Part shown: piece by piece, positions 1-7,517 of the stretch
Position numbering within the stretch: position 1 is the first letter of the stretch
Layout: each line of letters opens with the position of its first letter
Origin: Actinomycetota bacterium
Lineage (GTDB): Bacteria; Actinomycetota; Coriobacteriia; Anaerosomatales; UBA912
NCBI GenBank assembly: GCA_018334075.1
Contig: JAGXSC010000071.1
Coordinates: forward strand, 1 to 43,411
Reading direction: 5' to 3'
Length of the DNA: 43,411 bases
The notes under the pieces: model-generated
Seen by the model: the letters and a program-made list of their open reading frames with translations, nothing else
The model's database searches: none
What the model was told of the DNA's origin: nothing
Translations under genes and position numbers: made by a program

Positions 1-261
1 TAGCAGAAACTCAGCGGGATTCATGTTGACAGACATGTGACACGAAACGCAGGAGACGTTTGCGTGGGTGGATCTTTCCCAAGCCATAACGCTATCTACC
101 TGAACGGCGTGACAGATATCAGCGCAAAACCAGTTGGTGGAGGTGACCATGAGCGCGAAAAGGATAAAACCTGCCAGGAAGAAGGCCGCTGTCGCTGTCC
201 AGATGATATAGCGTGGCCGTCTCTTCGGATCCTTGAATCCGGCAAGTGATATTTTTTGCAT
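1..261 (-). CDS. NapC/NrfH-like membrane-anchored multihaem cytochrome c, 3' part cut by window edge
   Basis: The first 87 codons are visible; the frame is open to base 1. The ATG at 261 follows a GAGGGG ribosome site. The protein has a short basic N-terminus, one membrane segment (about residues 18-38) and then haem sites: FCADICH, a C-x3-CH form, and CVSCH, a normal C-x2-CH, about 25 residues later. A single N-terminal membrane anchor followed at once by closely spaced haem sites is the NapC/NrfH arrangement. Such proteins take electrons from menaquinol and pass them to a periplasmic or surface reductase; this role is inferred from family. The first haem motif is atypical. The rest of the gene lies left of the window, so haem number and partner enzyme are unknown. 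Confidence 0.7.
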   Translation of the reverse strand, partial: MQKISLAGFKDPKRRPRYIIWTATAAFFLAGFILFALMVTSTNWFCADICHAVQVDSVMAWERSTHANVSCVSCHMSVNMNPAEFLL

Positions 262-329
262 ACAAGCCCCTCTTCAATTGACAACATCGCCGCTGGCAAG
301 TGAAATATCGCACAAAACTACTGACTCAC

Positions 330-358
330 ACGATAACCTATGCTAGTAGCGCATTCAA
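330..358 (-). promoter_or_regulatory. possible promoter for the NapC-like gene
   Basis: On the minus strand TTGAAT (353-358) and TATCGT (330-335) are 17 bases apart, each matching four of six consensus bases. Transcription would start near 323 and give a leader of about 60 bases. This is a pattern match only. Confidence 0.3.
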
Positions 359-430
359 TAACTTGTCCGCAAAATCTCCACAAATCGAAAATACACTTGC
401 GGTGGCCGTAGTCCTTCGCCCTCAGGCACT

Positions 431-468
431 CAGTGTGCCGTCGTGCTAGGCAGTGTGCCGTCGTGCTA
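431..468. repeat. 20-bp tandem duplication across the chemoreceptor stop codon
   Basis: The 18-mer cagtgtgccgtcgtgcta occurs at 431-448 and again at 451-468 with gg between, a 20-base period. The chemoreceptor reading frame ends inside the first copy. Because 20 is not a multiple of three, removing one copy would open the frame for about 38 more codons. Confidence 0.9.
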
Positions 469-1627
469 ACTTGATCAACAACGAATCGGCTACCCTATTC
501 AGGTCCTCGATAGCAGTAGATATTTGGCGCGACGTCTCGGCGGCCTGTTGGCTTACCTGAGCGACCTCTCGCATCGACAATACAACTTGATCTGATGCGG
601 TACGTTGCTGCTGAGTCGCGATCGAAATCTGCTTGGCGGCATCGGTGGTACCCTCGGCCCGACGCACAATTCGATCCAGGCATTCAGCGGTGCGCTGAGC
701 CAGCATTTTACCCTCGTCGACCTTGTGGGTTGTCCGCTCCGTTGACATGACTAGCTGAGAGGACGAGGTCTGGATCTCATGAACCACGCGACCGATCTCC
801 TGCGTCGAATCCGTGACCGAATCGGCGAGCTTGCGTATCTCTTCGGCCACGACCGCGAATCCCTTGCCCGCCTCTCCCGCCCTTGCCGCCTCGATAGCAG
901 CATTCAGCGCAAGGATTTTCGTCTGCTCGGCGATATCATCGATGATAACTAGTACGCGGCCGATCTCCTGGCTGCGCTCTCCAAGAACCAATATTTTGTC
1001 TGACACCTGTTGGGTGCTGATTCGTATTTCCTCGATGCCTTCCGCAGTGTCCAGAACCGAACGCATGCTATCTTCCACGGTCGCCAGCGTGCTCTCAGCC
1101 GCTGTGGCGACTGTGGAAGAGTTCTCCGCAATCTGCTTTGAAGTTTGCGCAAGCTCTTCTACGGTAGCCGAAGTTTGACTGACCGCTGCTGCCTGCTCTG
1201 CGGCGCCGGATGCCTGTTGCTCGGTAGCCGCAAGAATTTGTGCCGTCAACGCTCGTATATCCGTGTTTGCCGAAAGCGACTGATCTAGCAGATCATCGAC
1301 TTTGGTAAATAGCTTCAGGGCCTCTTGCTGAATATCGTCAACGGATCCTCCTGAGATACTGGCATCAAGTGCCCCTCGTGCACCGGCGGTCTCCAGTAGG
1401 CCAGACAAAAGAGATCTGCTTGTACTGACGGTCACGTACGTGCACACCAGCCCTAGCACTAGCCCTGCCGCTATACACAAAGCCCAAAAAGCCACGTGGA
1501 GCATATCGCTTTTGGGGGTGACGAGTAGGGATGCGACGAGCGAAAAAATCACTCCGATGGCGGTACCGGCAAGCAGCATTTGAATTAGAAGTCGGCGCCC
1601 CGTAACTGAACTTATGATAGCTCGCAA
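446..1627 (-). CDS. methyl-accepting chemotaxis protein without a large external sensor domain
   Basis: Chemoreceptor of 393 residues. Two membrane segments (about 13-36 and 44-67) are joined by a loop of only about eight residues, so there is no outside ligand-binding domain. A cytoplasmic coiled coil follows from about 120. The conserved hairpin tip that contacts CheA and CheW lies near 230-268 and includes [20 protein letters not shown]. No clear HAMP domain is visible between the second membrane segment and the signalling helices. The TTG start at 1627 is supported by GGAG six bases upstream. It lies about 13 kb from the che operon and is probably transcribed alone. It likely senses a membrane-linked or internal signal such as redox state (inference). 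Its C-terminus is set by a 20-bp tandem duplication. Confidence 0.9.
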   Translation of the reverse strand: MRAIISSVTGRRLLIQMLLAGTAIGVIFSLVASLLVTPKSDMLHVAFWALCIAAGLVLGLVCTYVTVSTSRSLLSGLLETAGARGALDASISGGSVDDIQQEALKLFTKVDDLLDQSLSANTDIRALTAQILAATEQQASGAAEQAAAVSQTSATVEELAQTSKQIAENSSTVATAAESTLATVEDSMRSVLDTAEGIEEIRISTQQVSDKILVLGERSQEIGRVLVIIDDIAEQTKILALNAAIEAARAGEAGKGFAVVAEEIRKLADSVTDSTQEIGRVVHEIQTSSSQLVMSTERTTHKVDEGKMLAQRTAECLDRIVRRAEGTTDAAKQISIATQQQRTASDQVVLSMREVAQVSQQAAETSRQISTAIEDLNRVADSLLIKLARRHTA

Positions 1628-1706
1628 GGTGATCTCCTGTCCTTATTGCCTAAGTAGGCTAATCTTACCAATTGACGCTCGGGCATGGTTAGAGTGCGTG
1701 ACTATA

Positions 1707-1735
1707 TTGTATAACCATACCCTGTAGGGTATACT
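1707..1735 (+). promoter_or_regulatory. promoter with CsoR/CstR-like operator upstream of the small selenoprotein gene
   Basis: ATACCC-TGTA-GGGTAT (1717-1732) is a perfect inverted repeat with 6-base arms and a 4-base centre. It resembles operators of the CsoR/CstR/RcnR repressor family, which sense copper, persulfide or other metals. It lies in the spacer of a candidate promoter: TTGTAT (1707-1712), 17 bases, TATACT (1730-1735). A repressor bound there would block polymerase. No CsoR-family gene is in the window, so the regulator is inferred from the operator alone. Confidence 0.5.
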
Positions 1736-1800
1736 GCTGCCGTGTTCAACCCTGGCCTTATCCAACGTTAGTTACCTGCCGCTTAGTAGAGGGAGCCGCC

Positions 1801-2142
1801 ATGTCTCAAGGATTACCGGTGACCGTCGAGGTGTTTGATCGGCCTTCTGGCAATGCCTGCGCTCAGCTCGGTTGAGGTCCTTCATGGTCTCCGGAGGAGA
1901 TCGTCTCCATTATCGCCCAGGAACTAAAAAGTCGCTTCGGCAGTGCTGCCCAAATCATCTACCGCGACCTGTCTGACACAAACGTGGCAAAGTCACACGT
2001 AAAAGCTGCCGAGGAGATCGAGGTAAAAGGGCTTTTCTTTCCAGTAACATTCATCAACGGATCTCCATTAAATGACGGCTCGGTGTCGTACCCCTTAATC
2101 CTCAAAACCGTTACAGGCATGCTAAACAACCTAAGCGATTGA
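1801..2142 (+). CDS. small thioredoxin-fold selenoprotein (in-frame UGA at codon 25)
   Basis: Reading through TGA at 1873-1875 gives a 113-residue protein starting at the ATG at 1801 (AGAGGGAG ribosome site) and ending at TGA 2140-2142. The site reads NACAQLG-U-GPSW, a C-x4-U-G-P motif with the same spacing as the CSTGVCGP site of ArsD-like proteins. After it come a helix (SPEEIVSIIAQELKSRFG), a strand (AQIIYRDLSD) and LFFPVTFING, with a proline where thioredoxin folds carry cis-Pro. This suggests a thiol/selenol oxidoreductase or metal/sulfur-binding protein. The part after the UGA keeps a sensible protein pattern for 88 codons. A SECIS-like hairpin lies just after the UGA, and a second selenoprotein (FdhA) in the window shows that the cell decodes Sec. 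The exact family is not recognised. Gene callers that stop at UGA would miss it. Confidence 0.8.
1884..1904 (+). promoter_or_regulatory. bacterial SECIS-like hairpin for the small selenoprotein
   Basis: Eight bases after the UGA, ATGGTCTC (1884-1891) pairs with GAGATCGT (1897-1904) to make 8 pairs, two of them G-U, around the 5-base loop CGGAG (1892-1896). Bacterial SECIS elements are short stems in this position with a GG-containing tip bound by SelB. The FdhA hairpin has the same 8-bp stem and 5-base loop. Confidence 0.65.
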
Positions 2143-2165
2143 ATGCGCGAACCCCTTTTTCCCAT

Positions 2166-2468
2166 TCAGCGCCGTAATTCGCCTCTCACCTTTTCAAGGA
2201 ACAAACCCACGAGGCCTTCCTCCATAAACTTATCCCAGGACGATACCTCGTCTGCCGCAATGCGTGATCTATCATACTCCTTACGCTTTTCCGGATTACC
2301 GAGAACTGCATACGCCTGATTTATGCGCTGCATTTGCCTGTTCGCCTCGTCAGCATCGATCCCGTTGACCCGATCAGGATGATACTTCAAAGACAAGGCT
2401 TTGTACGCCTTACTGATGACCTCAGGCTCGGCCGCCGGATCAACCTGCAATACCTTGTAGTAGCTCAA
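2166..2468 (-). CDS. short J-domain (DnaJ-like) protein
   Basis: A 100-residue protein whose first 65 or so residues are a J domain: YKVLQVDPAAEPEVISKAYK, then KYHPDR with the essential HPD triad, then NQAYAVLGNPEKRKEYD. J domains stimulate ATP hydrolysis by DnaK-type chaperones. It has none of the Gly/Phe, zinc-finger or C-terminal substrate domains of full DnaJ, so it is a specialised co-chaperone. The TTG start at 2468 has GGATG upstream. It lies 22 bases downstream of the PBP gene on the same strand and is probably co-transcribed. It converges on the selenoprotein gene, with 23 bases between the two stops. Confidence 0.9.
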   Translation of the reverse strand: MSYYKVLQVDPAAEPEVISKAYKALSLKYHPDRVNGIDADEANRQMQRINQAYAVLGNPEKRKEYDRSRIAADEVSSWDKFMEEGLVGLFLEKVRGELRR

Positions 2469-2490
2469 TCTAGCATCCTGTCATCTACGC

Positions 2491-4527
2491 CTAGTGCACC
2501 GTACATACGCCACTCGGTACATCCTCGGCCTTCAAATAGATTTCTTGAGGATCCGGACAACCAGCCACCGCGATTCTAGCGGACTGAGGACATATGGTCA
2601 CTGGTTGCAATGCGGCTGCCGCCTCGGTGGCTGGCACACTTTCGCCCCCCTCCGAAGTTGCGACGCCACTACCTTGTGCTGGAGCTATAGGTTTTTCGTG
2701 AACGAGAATAGCTCGAGAGACGAAGCGGTTCCATATCTGAGCAGGAAGGCTGCCACCGCTTACTGGCGCACCCCTGACATTGGTCATGTCAATCTGGCCC
2801 TCTCTGTGCCCAACCCAAACGCCACACACAATATTGTCGGTATAACCGACAAACCAGGCATCGCGATAGGACTGGGTTGTTCCGGTCTTACCGGCGACCC
2901 AAACGCCTGGAATATTCGCCGCCGCCCCCGTTCCGGCCTCTACGGTACCCCGCAGCATAGAGGAGGTCAGTCGCGCCACAGATTCTTCTACAGCGCGCTC
3001 CGGAGAGGCCGTCGGCTCCCAAATCAGGTTCCCCTCGCTGTCGGTAACCTTTGAGACCACAACTACAGGCATCCTGGTTCCGCCGTTGGCAAAGGTTCCA
3101 TACGCCGAGGTCATCTCAAGCGGAGAAACCCCAATCTCCAACCCGCCGAGCGCAATAGCGGGATTAGCCTCCAAAGGGCTGGTAATCCCGGTGCGCCGCG
3201 CCATATCTACGACACTCTCTGCGCCCATGCTCATGATCAACCGAGCGTATACCGCATTTATCGACCAGTTGGTCGCGGCCCGGAAGCTAACGCGAGGGGC
3301 GGTAGCCTCATTTTCGTAGTTGTTGACGACCCATGTTCCGTCGGTCACCTGAACCGTATATGGGGTGGCATCAAATATCTGATCGGGGTTAACTCCCCGC
3401 TCCAATGCCTCGGCAAGTACGAATGTTTTGAACGCCGAACCCGGCTGACGGCGACCCTGCGTGGCGAGGTTGAACTGGTTTTGCGCGAAATCGCGGCCGC
3501 CCACCATGGCCAGCACCCGCCCGGTGCTGTGATCGATTGCGACAATCGCGTATTCCGGATCACTGACCCCTCCGAGCAAACTCTGCGCGGCGGTTTCCGC
3601 TTCTCGTTGGAGCGAAGGCTCAAGCGTAGTATGCACGCGAAGCCCACCTGTAAAAACTTGGTCTTTCCCAATCTCATCTATGAGTGTCCGTTTCACGTGC
3701 TCGACAAAGTACGGGGCAACACTCGGGGCATTCACCTGTGGCGCAAGTGTGATCGGCTCTCCACTAGCAGTGCTTTTCGCCTCCGACGAGATATATCCAA
3801 GCCGCTCCATGCTCGACAGAACCCGATTGCGCTGTTTTAGGGCGGCTTCCGGCTCGTTGATCGGCGAGTACCGCGCCGGTGAATCTATAAGTCCTGCGAG
3901 AACAGCTGACTGAGCGAGCGTCAGCTCCGATGCCGGGACGCCAAAAAAGCGACGTGCCGCCGCTTCGACTCCGTAGGCGCCGTGGCCGAAGTATACGGTG
4001 TTCAGGTACATGGCAAGCACATCTGACTTCTCTACCCGAACCGATAACTCATACGCAAGCATCACCTCTTGTGCTTTCCGCACGAGGGTGCGCCTCTCCT
4101 CAGGAAAGAGCATCTTCACTACCTGCTGGGTGATCGTACTGCCTACGATATCCTGCGCGCTGTCATCCGCCGAAGATCCTCCCAGTCCAATCGACGAGAG
4201 GATAACGTCGATGCTTACTCCATGATGCTCGAAAAAATATGGATCCTGAGTGGCTACGACCGAATCGCGAAGCGACTCAGTCATCGACTCGAGCGGCACT
4301 ACCGTCCGATCCTCGCCGGCATGCCACCTTGCAAGCACCGAGCCGTCAGCCGCATATACGACAGAGGTCTGGGCTGTCCTGAATACCTCGGGGCCATCCG
4401 CAAAATCAGGCAATGTTGTGGACAGCTGATACAGATATACCCCCGACGCGGCAAGGAAGAGGGCCACTGCGACAACTACCGCAAATACGACTTTAAGCAC
4501 AATCTCCATGCGCCTGGAGGCGGTCAC
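2491..4527 (-). CDS. class A penicillin-binding protein (PBP1A-type)
   Basis: A 678-residue bifunctional peptidoglycan synthase. The N-terminus is cytoplasmic with one membrane anchor (about 9-33). The glycosyltransferase domain (about 50-230) has QDPYFFEHHG, GSTITQQVVKML and RKAQEVMLAYEL. The transpeptidase domain (about 320-600) has GSAFKTF with the SxxK serine, SIN and KTGTT. The short tail carries four cysteines (CPQSARIAVAGC, then SGVC). The GTG start at 4527 follows GGAGGG. In the usual ED-x2-F-x2-H-x-G motif the first Glu, taken as the catalytic base of the glycosyltransferase, is Gln94 (codon CAG). Strand-polymerising activity may therefore be weak or absent, while the transpeptidase motifs look complete. 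It may be co-transcribed with the J-domain gene. Confidence 0.93.
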   Translation of the reverse strand: MTASRRMEIVLKVVFAVVVAVALFLAASGVYLYQLSTTLPDFADGPEVFRTAQTSVVYAADGSVLARWHAGEDRTVVPLESMTESLRDSVVATQDPYFFEHHGVSIDVILSSIGLGGSSADDSAQDIVGSTITQQVVKMLFPEERRTLVRKAQEVMLAYELSVRVEKSDVLAMYLNTVYFGHGAYGVEAAARRFFGVPASELTLAQSAVLAGLIDSPARYSPINEPEAALKQRNRVLSSMERLGYISSEAKSTASGEPITLAPQVNAPSVAPYFVEHVKRTLIDEIGKDQVFTGGLRVHTTLEPSLQREAETAAQSLLGGVSDPEYAIVAIDHSTGRVLAMVGGRDFAQNQFNLATQGRRQPGSAFKTFVLAEALERGVNPDQIFDATPYTVQVTDGTWVVNNYENEATAPRVSFRAATNWSINAVYARLIMSMGAESVVDMARRTGITSPLEANPAIALGGLEIGVSPLEMTSAYGTFANGGTRMPVVVVSKVTDSEGNLIWEPTASPERAVEESVARLTSSMLRGTVEAGTGAAANIPGVWVAGKTGTTQSYRDAWFVGYTDNIVCGVWVGHREGQIDMTNVRGAPVSGGSLPAQIWNRFVSRAILVHEKPIAPAQGSGVATSEGGESVPATEAAAALQPVTICPQSARIAVAGCPDPQEIYLKAEDVPSGVCTVH

Positions 4528-4636
4528 TTAATCCCTCCTGCATAGCGGCGAATCGGGTAAACTAAACGCCCGGAAATACTCTCGACCACACGATCTCTTT
4601 CGATACGCTCGATGCCCGAGAAGGATGCCCTGAATT

Positions 4637-5038
4637 ATGTTACCACGGCATGCGCCCAAACGCCTGATTCATATCGCACCCAGAGTGCTCCTCTGGATGC
4701 CGTCGTTTCTTTGGGCCGGGGTAATCTTCTGGCTGTCTTCCATCCCTGGAACCGATCTGCCTCCAACAGGTTTTAGCTCGCTGGCGCATGTCGTCGTTTA
4801 CCTGATCTTGTCGGCCTTGATTTTCATCGCGCTCAGGCCCGGAGCAGATCGTGCCTCTGCGATATGCCTGGCGATACTGTTGGCCTCGGCCTATGGAGTG
4901 ACCGATGAGATTCACCAGTCTTTCGTCCCAAACCGGACACCAGATATTGCCGATTGGGGATTCGACACTATAGGCGCTGCAATTGGAGCCTGGCTAGGCA
5001 GACTCGTGGATGAAAGACTCGCCGCCCGGAAAAAGTAG
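4637..5038 (+). CDS. VanZ-like integral membrane protein
   Basis: A 133-residue membrane protein with about four hydrophobic segments and the VanZ family signature: WAGVIFWLSSIPGTDLP near the start, then HVVVYLILSALIFIAL, and GVTDEIHQSFVPNRTPDIAD with the conserved Asp-Glu-x-His-Gln and Arg residues, followed by DTIGAAIGAWLG. VanZ relatives are linked to glycopeptide tolerance and envelope homeostasis, but their reaction is unknown. It is divergent from the PBP gene, with about 110 bases between the starts, and ends 10 bases from the convergent DUF5667 gene. Confidence 0.88.
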   Translation: MLPRHAPKRLIHIAPRVLLWMPSFLWAGVIFWLSSIPGTDLPPTGFSSLAHVVVYLILSALIFIALRPGADRASAICLAILLASAYGVTDEIHQSFVPNRTPDIADWGFDTIGAAIGAWLGRLVDERLAARKK

Positions 5039-5048
5039 CTGCCGTGCG

Positions 5049-5693
5049 TTAATCTTCGGGATAGCCGTTTCGGTGCCCTCGGTTGGAGCCAGAGGGCTCC
5101 CGACGCTCGATCTCGCTCTTTTCCTCGATCTCCTCGTCCCCGTCGCGATACTGGCCGGATGCGGGCTCATCGTGGTCCTCAGTAGGCGCAGCTTCATCGT
5201 AGTAGTCCTCGCCATAGCCCCTGGGTTTGTCGGAAGCCCCTTCAGCCTCTTCCGAAGCCGGCTTACCGGGAACGTTAGCGGGATCTTTTGACTCGTCGGG
5301 CTTTTCGCTCGCACCAGATTCTTCCTCGCGCTCCATCGGCTTGGGGTCTGGCTCTGGAGCCACTTTTCGTTGTGTGGGCTCATCCGGCAATCTCTCGGCG
5401 GAAGGCAATATCCGGCCGATGCCGACGACGGACTCCTTCACCGGATACAGAAAATCACCAGGCTGCGAACGAGAGACGGCGTAAGCCGTTCCGCCGAGAA
5501 GAGTCATCGCCGCAAGAATCATAGCGGCAAGCTGAACTACCGCCACCCTCCTGTATGCCACAGGTCTGACGCCCGCCCTGTCCAGGCGCGTGACAATGCG
5601 GTGACGCAGCCGCTCACGCACATCCAGTGGCATCTCTTCGGCGGCAAGGCGCACCTTGGCCGAAAGCGCGGGATATCTTTCCCTATATTTCAT
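5049..5693 (-). CDS. DUF5667-type membrane protein, putative regulator of the ECF sigma factor
   Basis: 214 residues. A basic cytoplasmic N-terminus (about 1-48) is followed by one membrane segment (VVQLAAMILAAMTLLGGTAY, about 52-71). Then comes SRSQPGDFLYPVKESV, which matches the start of DUF5667 domains in actinobacteria. The outside tail (about 105-214) is very rich in Glu, Asp, Pro and Ser and looks disordered. Its start overlaps the end of the ECF sigma gene by 11 bases, the usual layout for a sigma factor and its membrane anti-sigma partner. No zinc-binding HxxxCxxC anti-sigma motif is present, so the anti-sigma role rests on context. Confidence 0.75.
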   Translation of the reverse strand: MKYRERYPALSAKVRLAAEEMPLDVRERLRHRIVTRLDRAGVRPVAYRRVAVVQLAAMILAAMTLLGGTAYAVSRSQPGDFLYPVKESVVGIGRILPSAERLPDEPTQRKVAPEPDPKPMEREEESGASEKPDESKDPANVPGKPASEEAEGASDKPRGYGEDYYDEAAPTEDHDEPASGQYRDGDEEIEEKSEIERREPSGSNRGHRNGYPED

Positions 5694-6255
5694 CTTCAGC
5701 TAATTCCTCGATCATGTCAGCCAACCGCTTCATCGCACGATGTTGAAGCGCCTTGACAGAACCCTCTGTTCTTCCCAAAGACCTCGCCGTTGTCCTGACA
5801 TCCATATCCCAGAAAAACCTTGCGACGATCACGGCGGCCTGGTCGTGTGTGAGGTTCAATATGAGAGCTTTGACCATCTCGGCGTCCACCTTCGCAACGA
5901 TCAGTTCGTCCAGAAGGATAGGGTCCTGTATAGGGTAAAATTCAATGTCCTCGACAGGCTCTGGTAATCTTCCGGCTTTCCTGTAGTGGTCGATGATCGT
6001 GTTGTGCGCAATTCGGAATAACCAGGCTCCAAATCCGAATCCCTGCTGCCGATAATCAGACACTGCCTCGAACGCCTTGAGAAACACCGTACCCGTAATG
6101 TCCTCTGCGTCCTGAGGAGAGCTTGTTCGCGCTCTGACAAACGCATACACGCGATCGGCATAGTGATCGAATATCGATCCGAAAGCATCGACATCACCCC
6201 TGATCGCCCTCTTTACCAGCCTATCAATATGCCTTGCTTCTCTCCAGTTGCTCAC
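5683..6255 (-). CDS. ECF-family RNA polymerase sigma factor
   Basis: 190 residues with sigma-70 region 2 (GDVDAFGSIFDHYADRVYAF, then DAEDITGTVFLKAF and GAWLFRIAHNTIIDHYRK) and region 4 (LTHDQAAVIVARFFWDMDV, then ARSLGRTEGSVKALQHRAMK). No region 1 or 3 separates them, which defines the ECF class. GTG start at 6255 with GCGGAG upstream. It would direct polymerase to an envelope-stress or differentiation regulon under control of the overlapping DUF5667 gene. A GTAACC-N16-CGTTAT sequence just upstream suggests it transcribes itself. Confidence 0.93.
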   Translation of the reverse strand: MSNWREARHIDRLVKRAIRGDVDAFGSIFDHYADRVYAFVRARTSSPQDAEDITGTVFLKAFEAVSDYRQQGFGFGAWLFRIAHNTIIDHYRKAGRLPEPVEDIEFYPIQDPILLDELIVAKVDAEMVKALILNLTHDQAAVIVARFFWDMDVRTTARSLGRTEGSVKALQHRAMKRLADMIEELAEDEI

Positions 6256-6274
6256 TAAGTAGGCTCCGCAATAG

Positions 6275-6302
6275 ATAACGTAGCCGCAAGGCAGTTGGTT
6301 AC
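6275..6302 (-). promoter_or_regulatory. putative ECF-type autoregulatory promoter
   Basis: Minus strand: GTAACC (6297-6302), 16 bases, CGTTAT (6275-6280). An AAC-containing -35 and a CGT-containing -10 at this spacing are typical of promoters read by ECF sigma factors. Transcription would start about 12 bases before the sigma gene GTG. The GTAACC box also lies in a loose inverted repeat with TAGCCG/CGGCTA arms. Confidence 0.4.
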
Positions 6303-6327
6303 GGCTAGGCGATGAATAAGTTTGATA

Positions 6328-7434
6328 TCAGTAGACGCCGCTCTCGGCAGCTGAATGGGGATCGATGCCGAGTTGCCTGATCTTGATTTTGAAATCGTGC
6401 GCATTGTGAGCCATCGCTATCGCATCGTCCAAGGTGATAAGGCGCGAAGAGTAGAGCCTTACCAGACTCTGATCGAACGTCTGCATGCCATAGTAATCGC
6501 CTTCATCCATGGCATCTCTGATCATGTAGGTCTTGTCGGGATCCAGGATGTACTCCCTGATGGTGCCGGTTGTCACCATAACCTCAACAGCGGGCACCAA
6601 GCCGCCGTTGATCGAAGGTATCAGCCTCAAAGACACAATACCCTTCAGCGTCGAGGCCAGCATGAAACGGATCTGTTTTTGCTGATATGGAGGGAAGAAG
6701 TCGATTATCCGGTTGATCGTCTCGGTGGCGTCGATGGTGTGCAGGGTCGAAAGAACGAGGTTGCCAATCTCGGCTGCTGTTATCGCTGCAGCGACGGTCT
6801 CGTGGTCGCGCATCTCTCCGATAAGGATCACGTCAGGGTCCTGGCGCACGACATGACGCAAAGCATCGGAGTAGCTATCTGTATCGATCCCGATCTCGCG
6901 CTGATTGACGATGCACTTCTTGTCTTGATGCAAGACCTCGATCGGATCCTCGATGGTCACAATATGACCTTCGCGCGTCGAGTTTATGTGATCTATCATG
7001 GCGGCCAGAGTAGTAGTCTTGCCCGACCCGGCGGTTCCAGTTACAAGCACCAGTCCGCGAGGTTCCTCGGCGAGAGCTCTGACTACACCGGGCAAGCCGA
7101 GTCCCTCGATGCTCTCTCGCTCCGTAGCCACTCGACGCAGAGTCATACCGACGCTGCCTCGCTGGTGAAAAACGTTTACTCGAAAACGCCCGACCCCGGA
7201 AAGTGAGTACGCAAAGTCTATCTCACGATGGTTTTCGAACGATCGCACCTGGCGCTCGTCCATTATTCCCATGGCAAGCAACTGAGTATCCTCGGCTTTC
7301 AGTGCCTGAAAGCGCTCGCGAAGCACCACCAGTCGGCCGTTCTGGCGTATGGCCGGTGGGCTCCCGGCCTTCAGGTGCAGGTCCGAGGAACCGTACTCTG
7401 CCATGATCTTTAGTAATCCGTCGATCTCAGCCAT
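6328..7434 (-). CDS. pilT: PilT-type type IV pilus retraction ATPase
   Basis: 368 residues from the ATG at 7434 (a TTG six bases upstream is an alternative). The N-terminal domain has SDLHLKAGSPP. The secretion ATPase core has Walker A GTAGSGKTTT, an Asp box (HIVTIEDPIEVLH), Walker B DPDVILIGEMRD and a His box (LVLSTLHTIDATETINRII). The retraction motif AIRNLIR of classical PilT is not obvious near the C-terminus, so the protein could be a PilT paralogue. It acts as a cytoplasmic hexamer at the base of type IV pili. No pilin or other pilus gene is nearby. The downstream ECF sigma gene lies 72 bases away, probably under its own promoter. Confidence 0.92.
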   Translation of the reverse strand: MAEIDGLLKIMAEYGSSDLHLKAGSPPAIRQNGRLVVLRERFQALKAEDTQLLAMGIMDERQVRSFENHREIDFAYSLSGVGRFRVNVFHQRGSVGMTLRRVATERESIEGLGLPGVVRALAEEPRGLVLVTGTAGSGKTTTLAAMIDHINSTREGHIVTIEDPIEVLHQDKKCIVNQREIGIDTDSYSDALRHVVRQDPDVILIGEMRDHETVAAAITAAEIGNLVLSTLHTIDATETINRIIDFFPPYQQKQIRFMLASTLKGIVSLRLIPSINGGLVPAVEVMVTTGTIREYILDPDKTYMIRDAMDEGDYYGMQTFDQSLVRLYSSRLITLDDAIAMAHNAHDFKIKIRQLGIDPHSAAESGVY

Positions 7435-7517
7435 GATCAACCATCCCGTTTCCTACGTCTCTTGTGCTACAGGATACAACACAATCAGGACTACGGAACC
7501 TGTGCGTCGAGCGAACT

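Noticed and set aside
1959-2165. 68-codon minus-strand ORF
   Set aside because: It lies antisense to the second half of the selenoprotein, which has a convincing fold pattern, and has no family resemblance.
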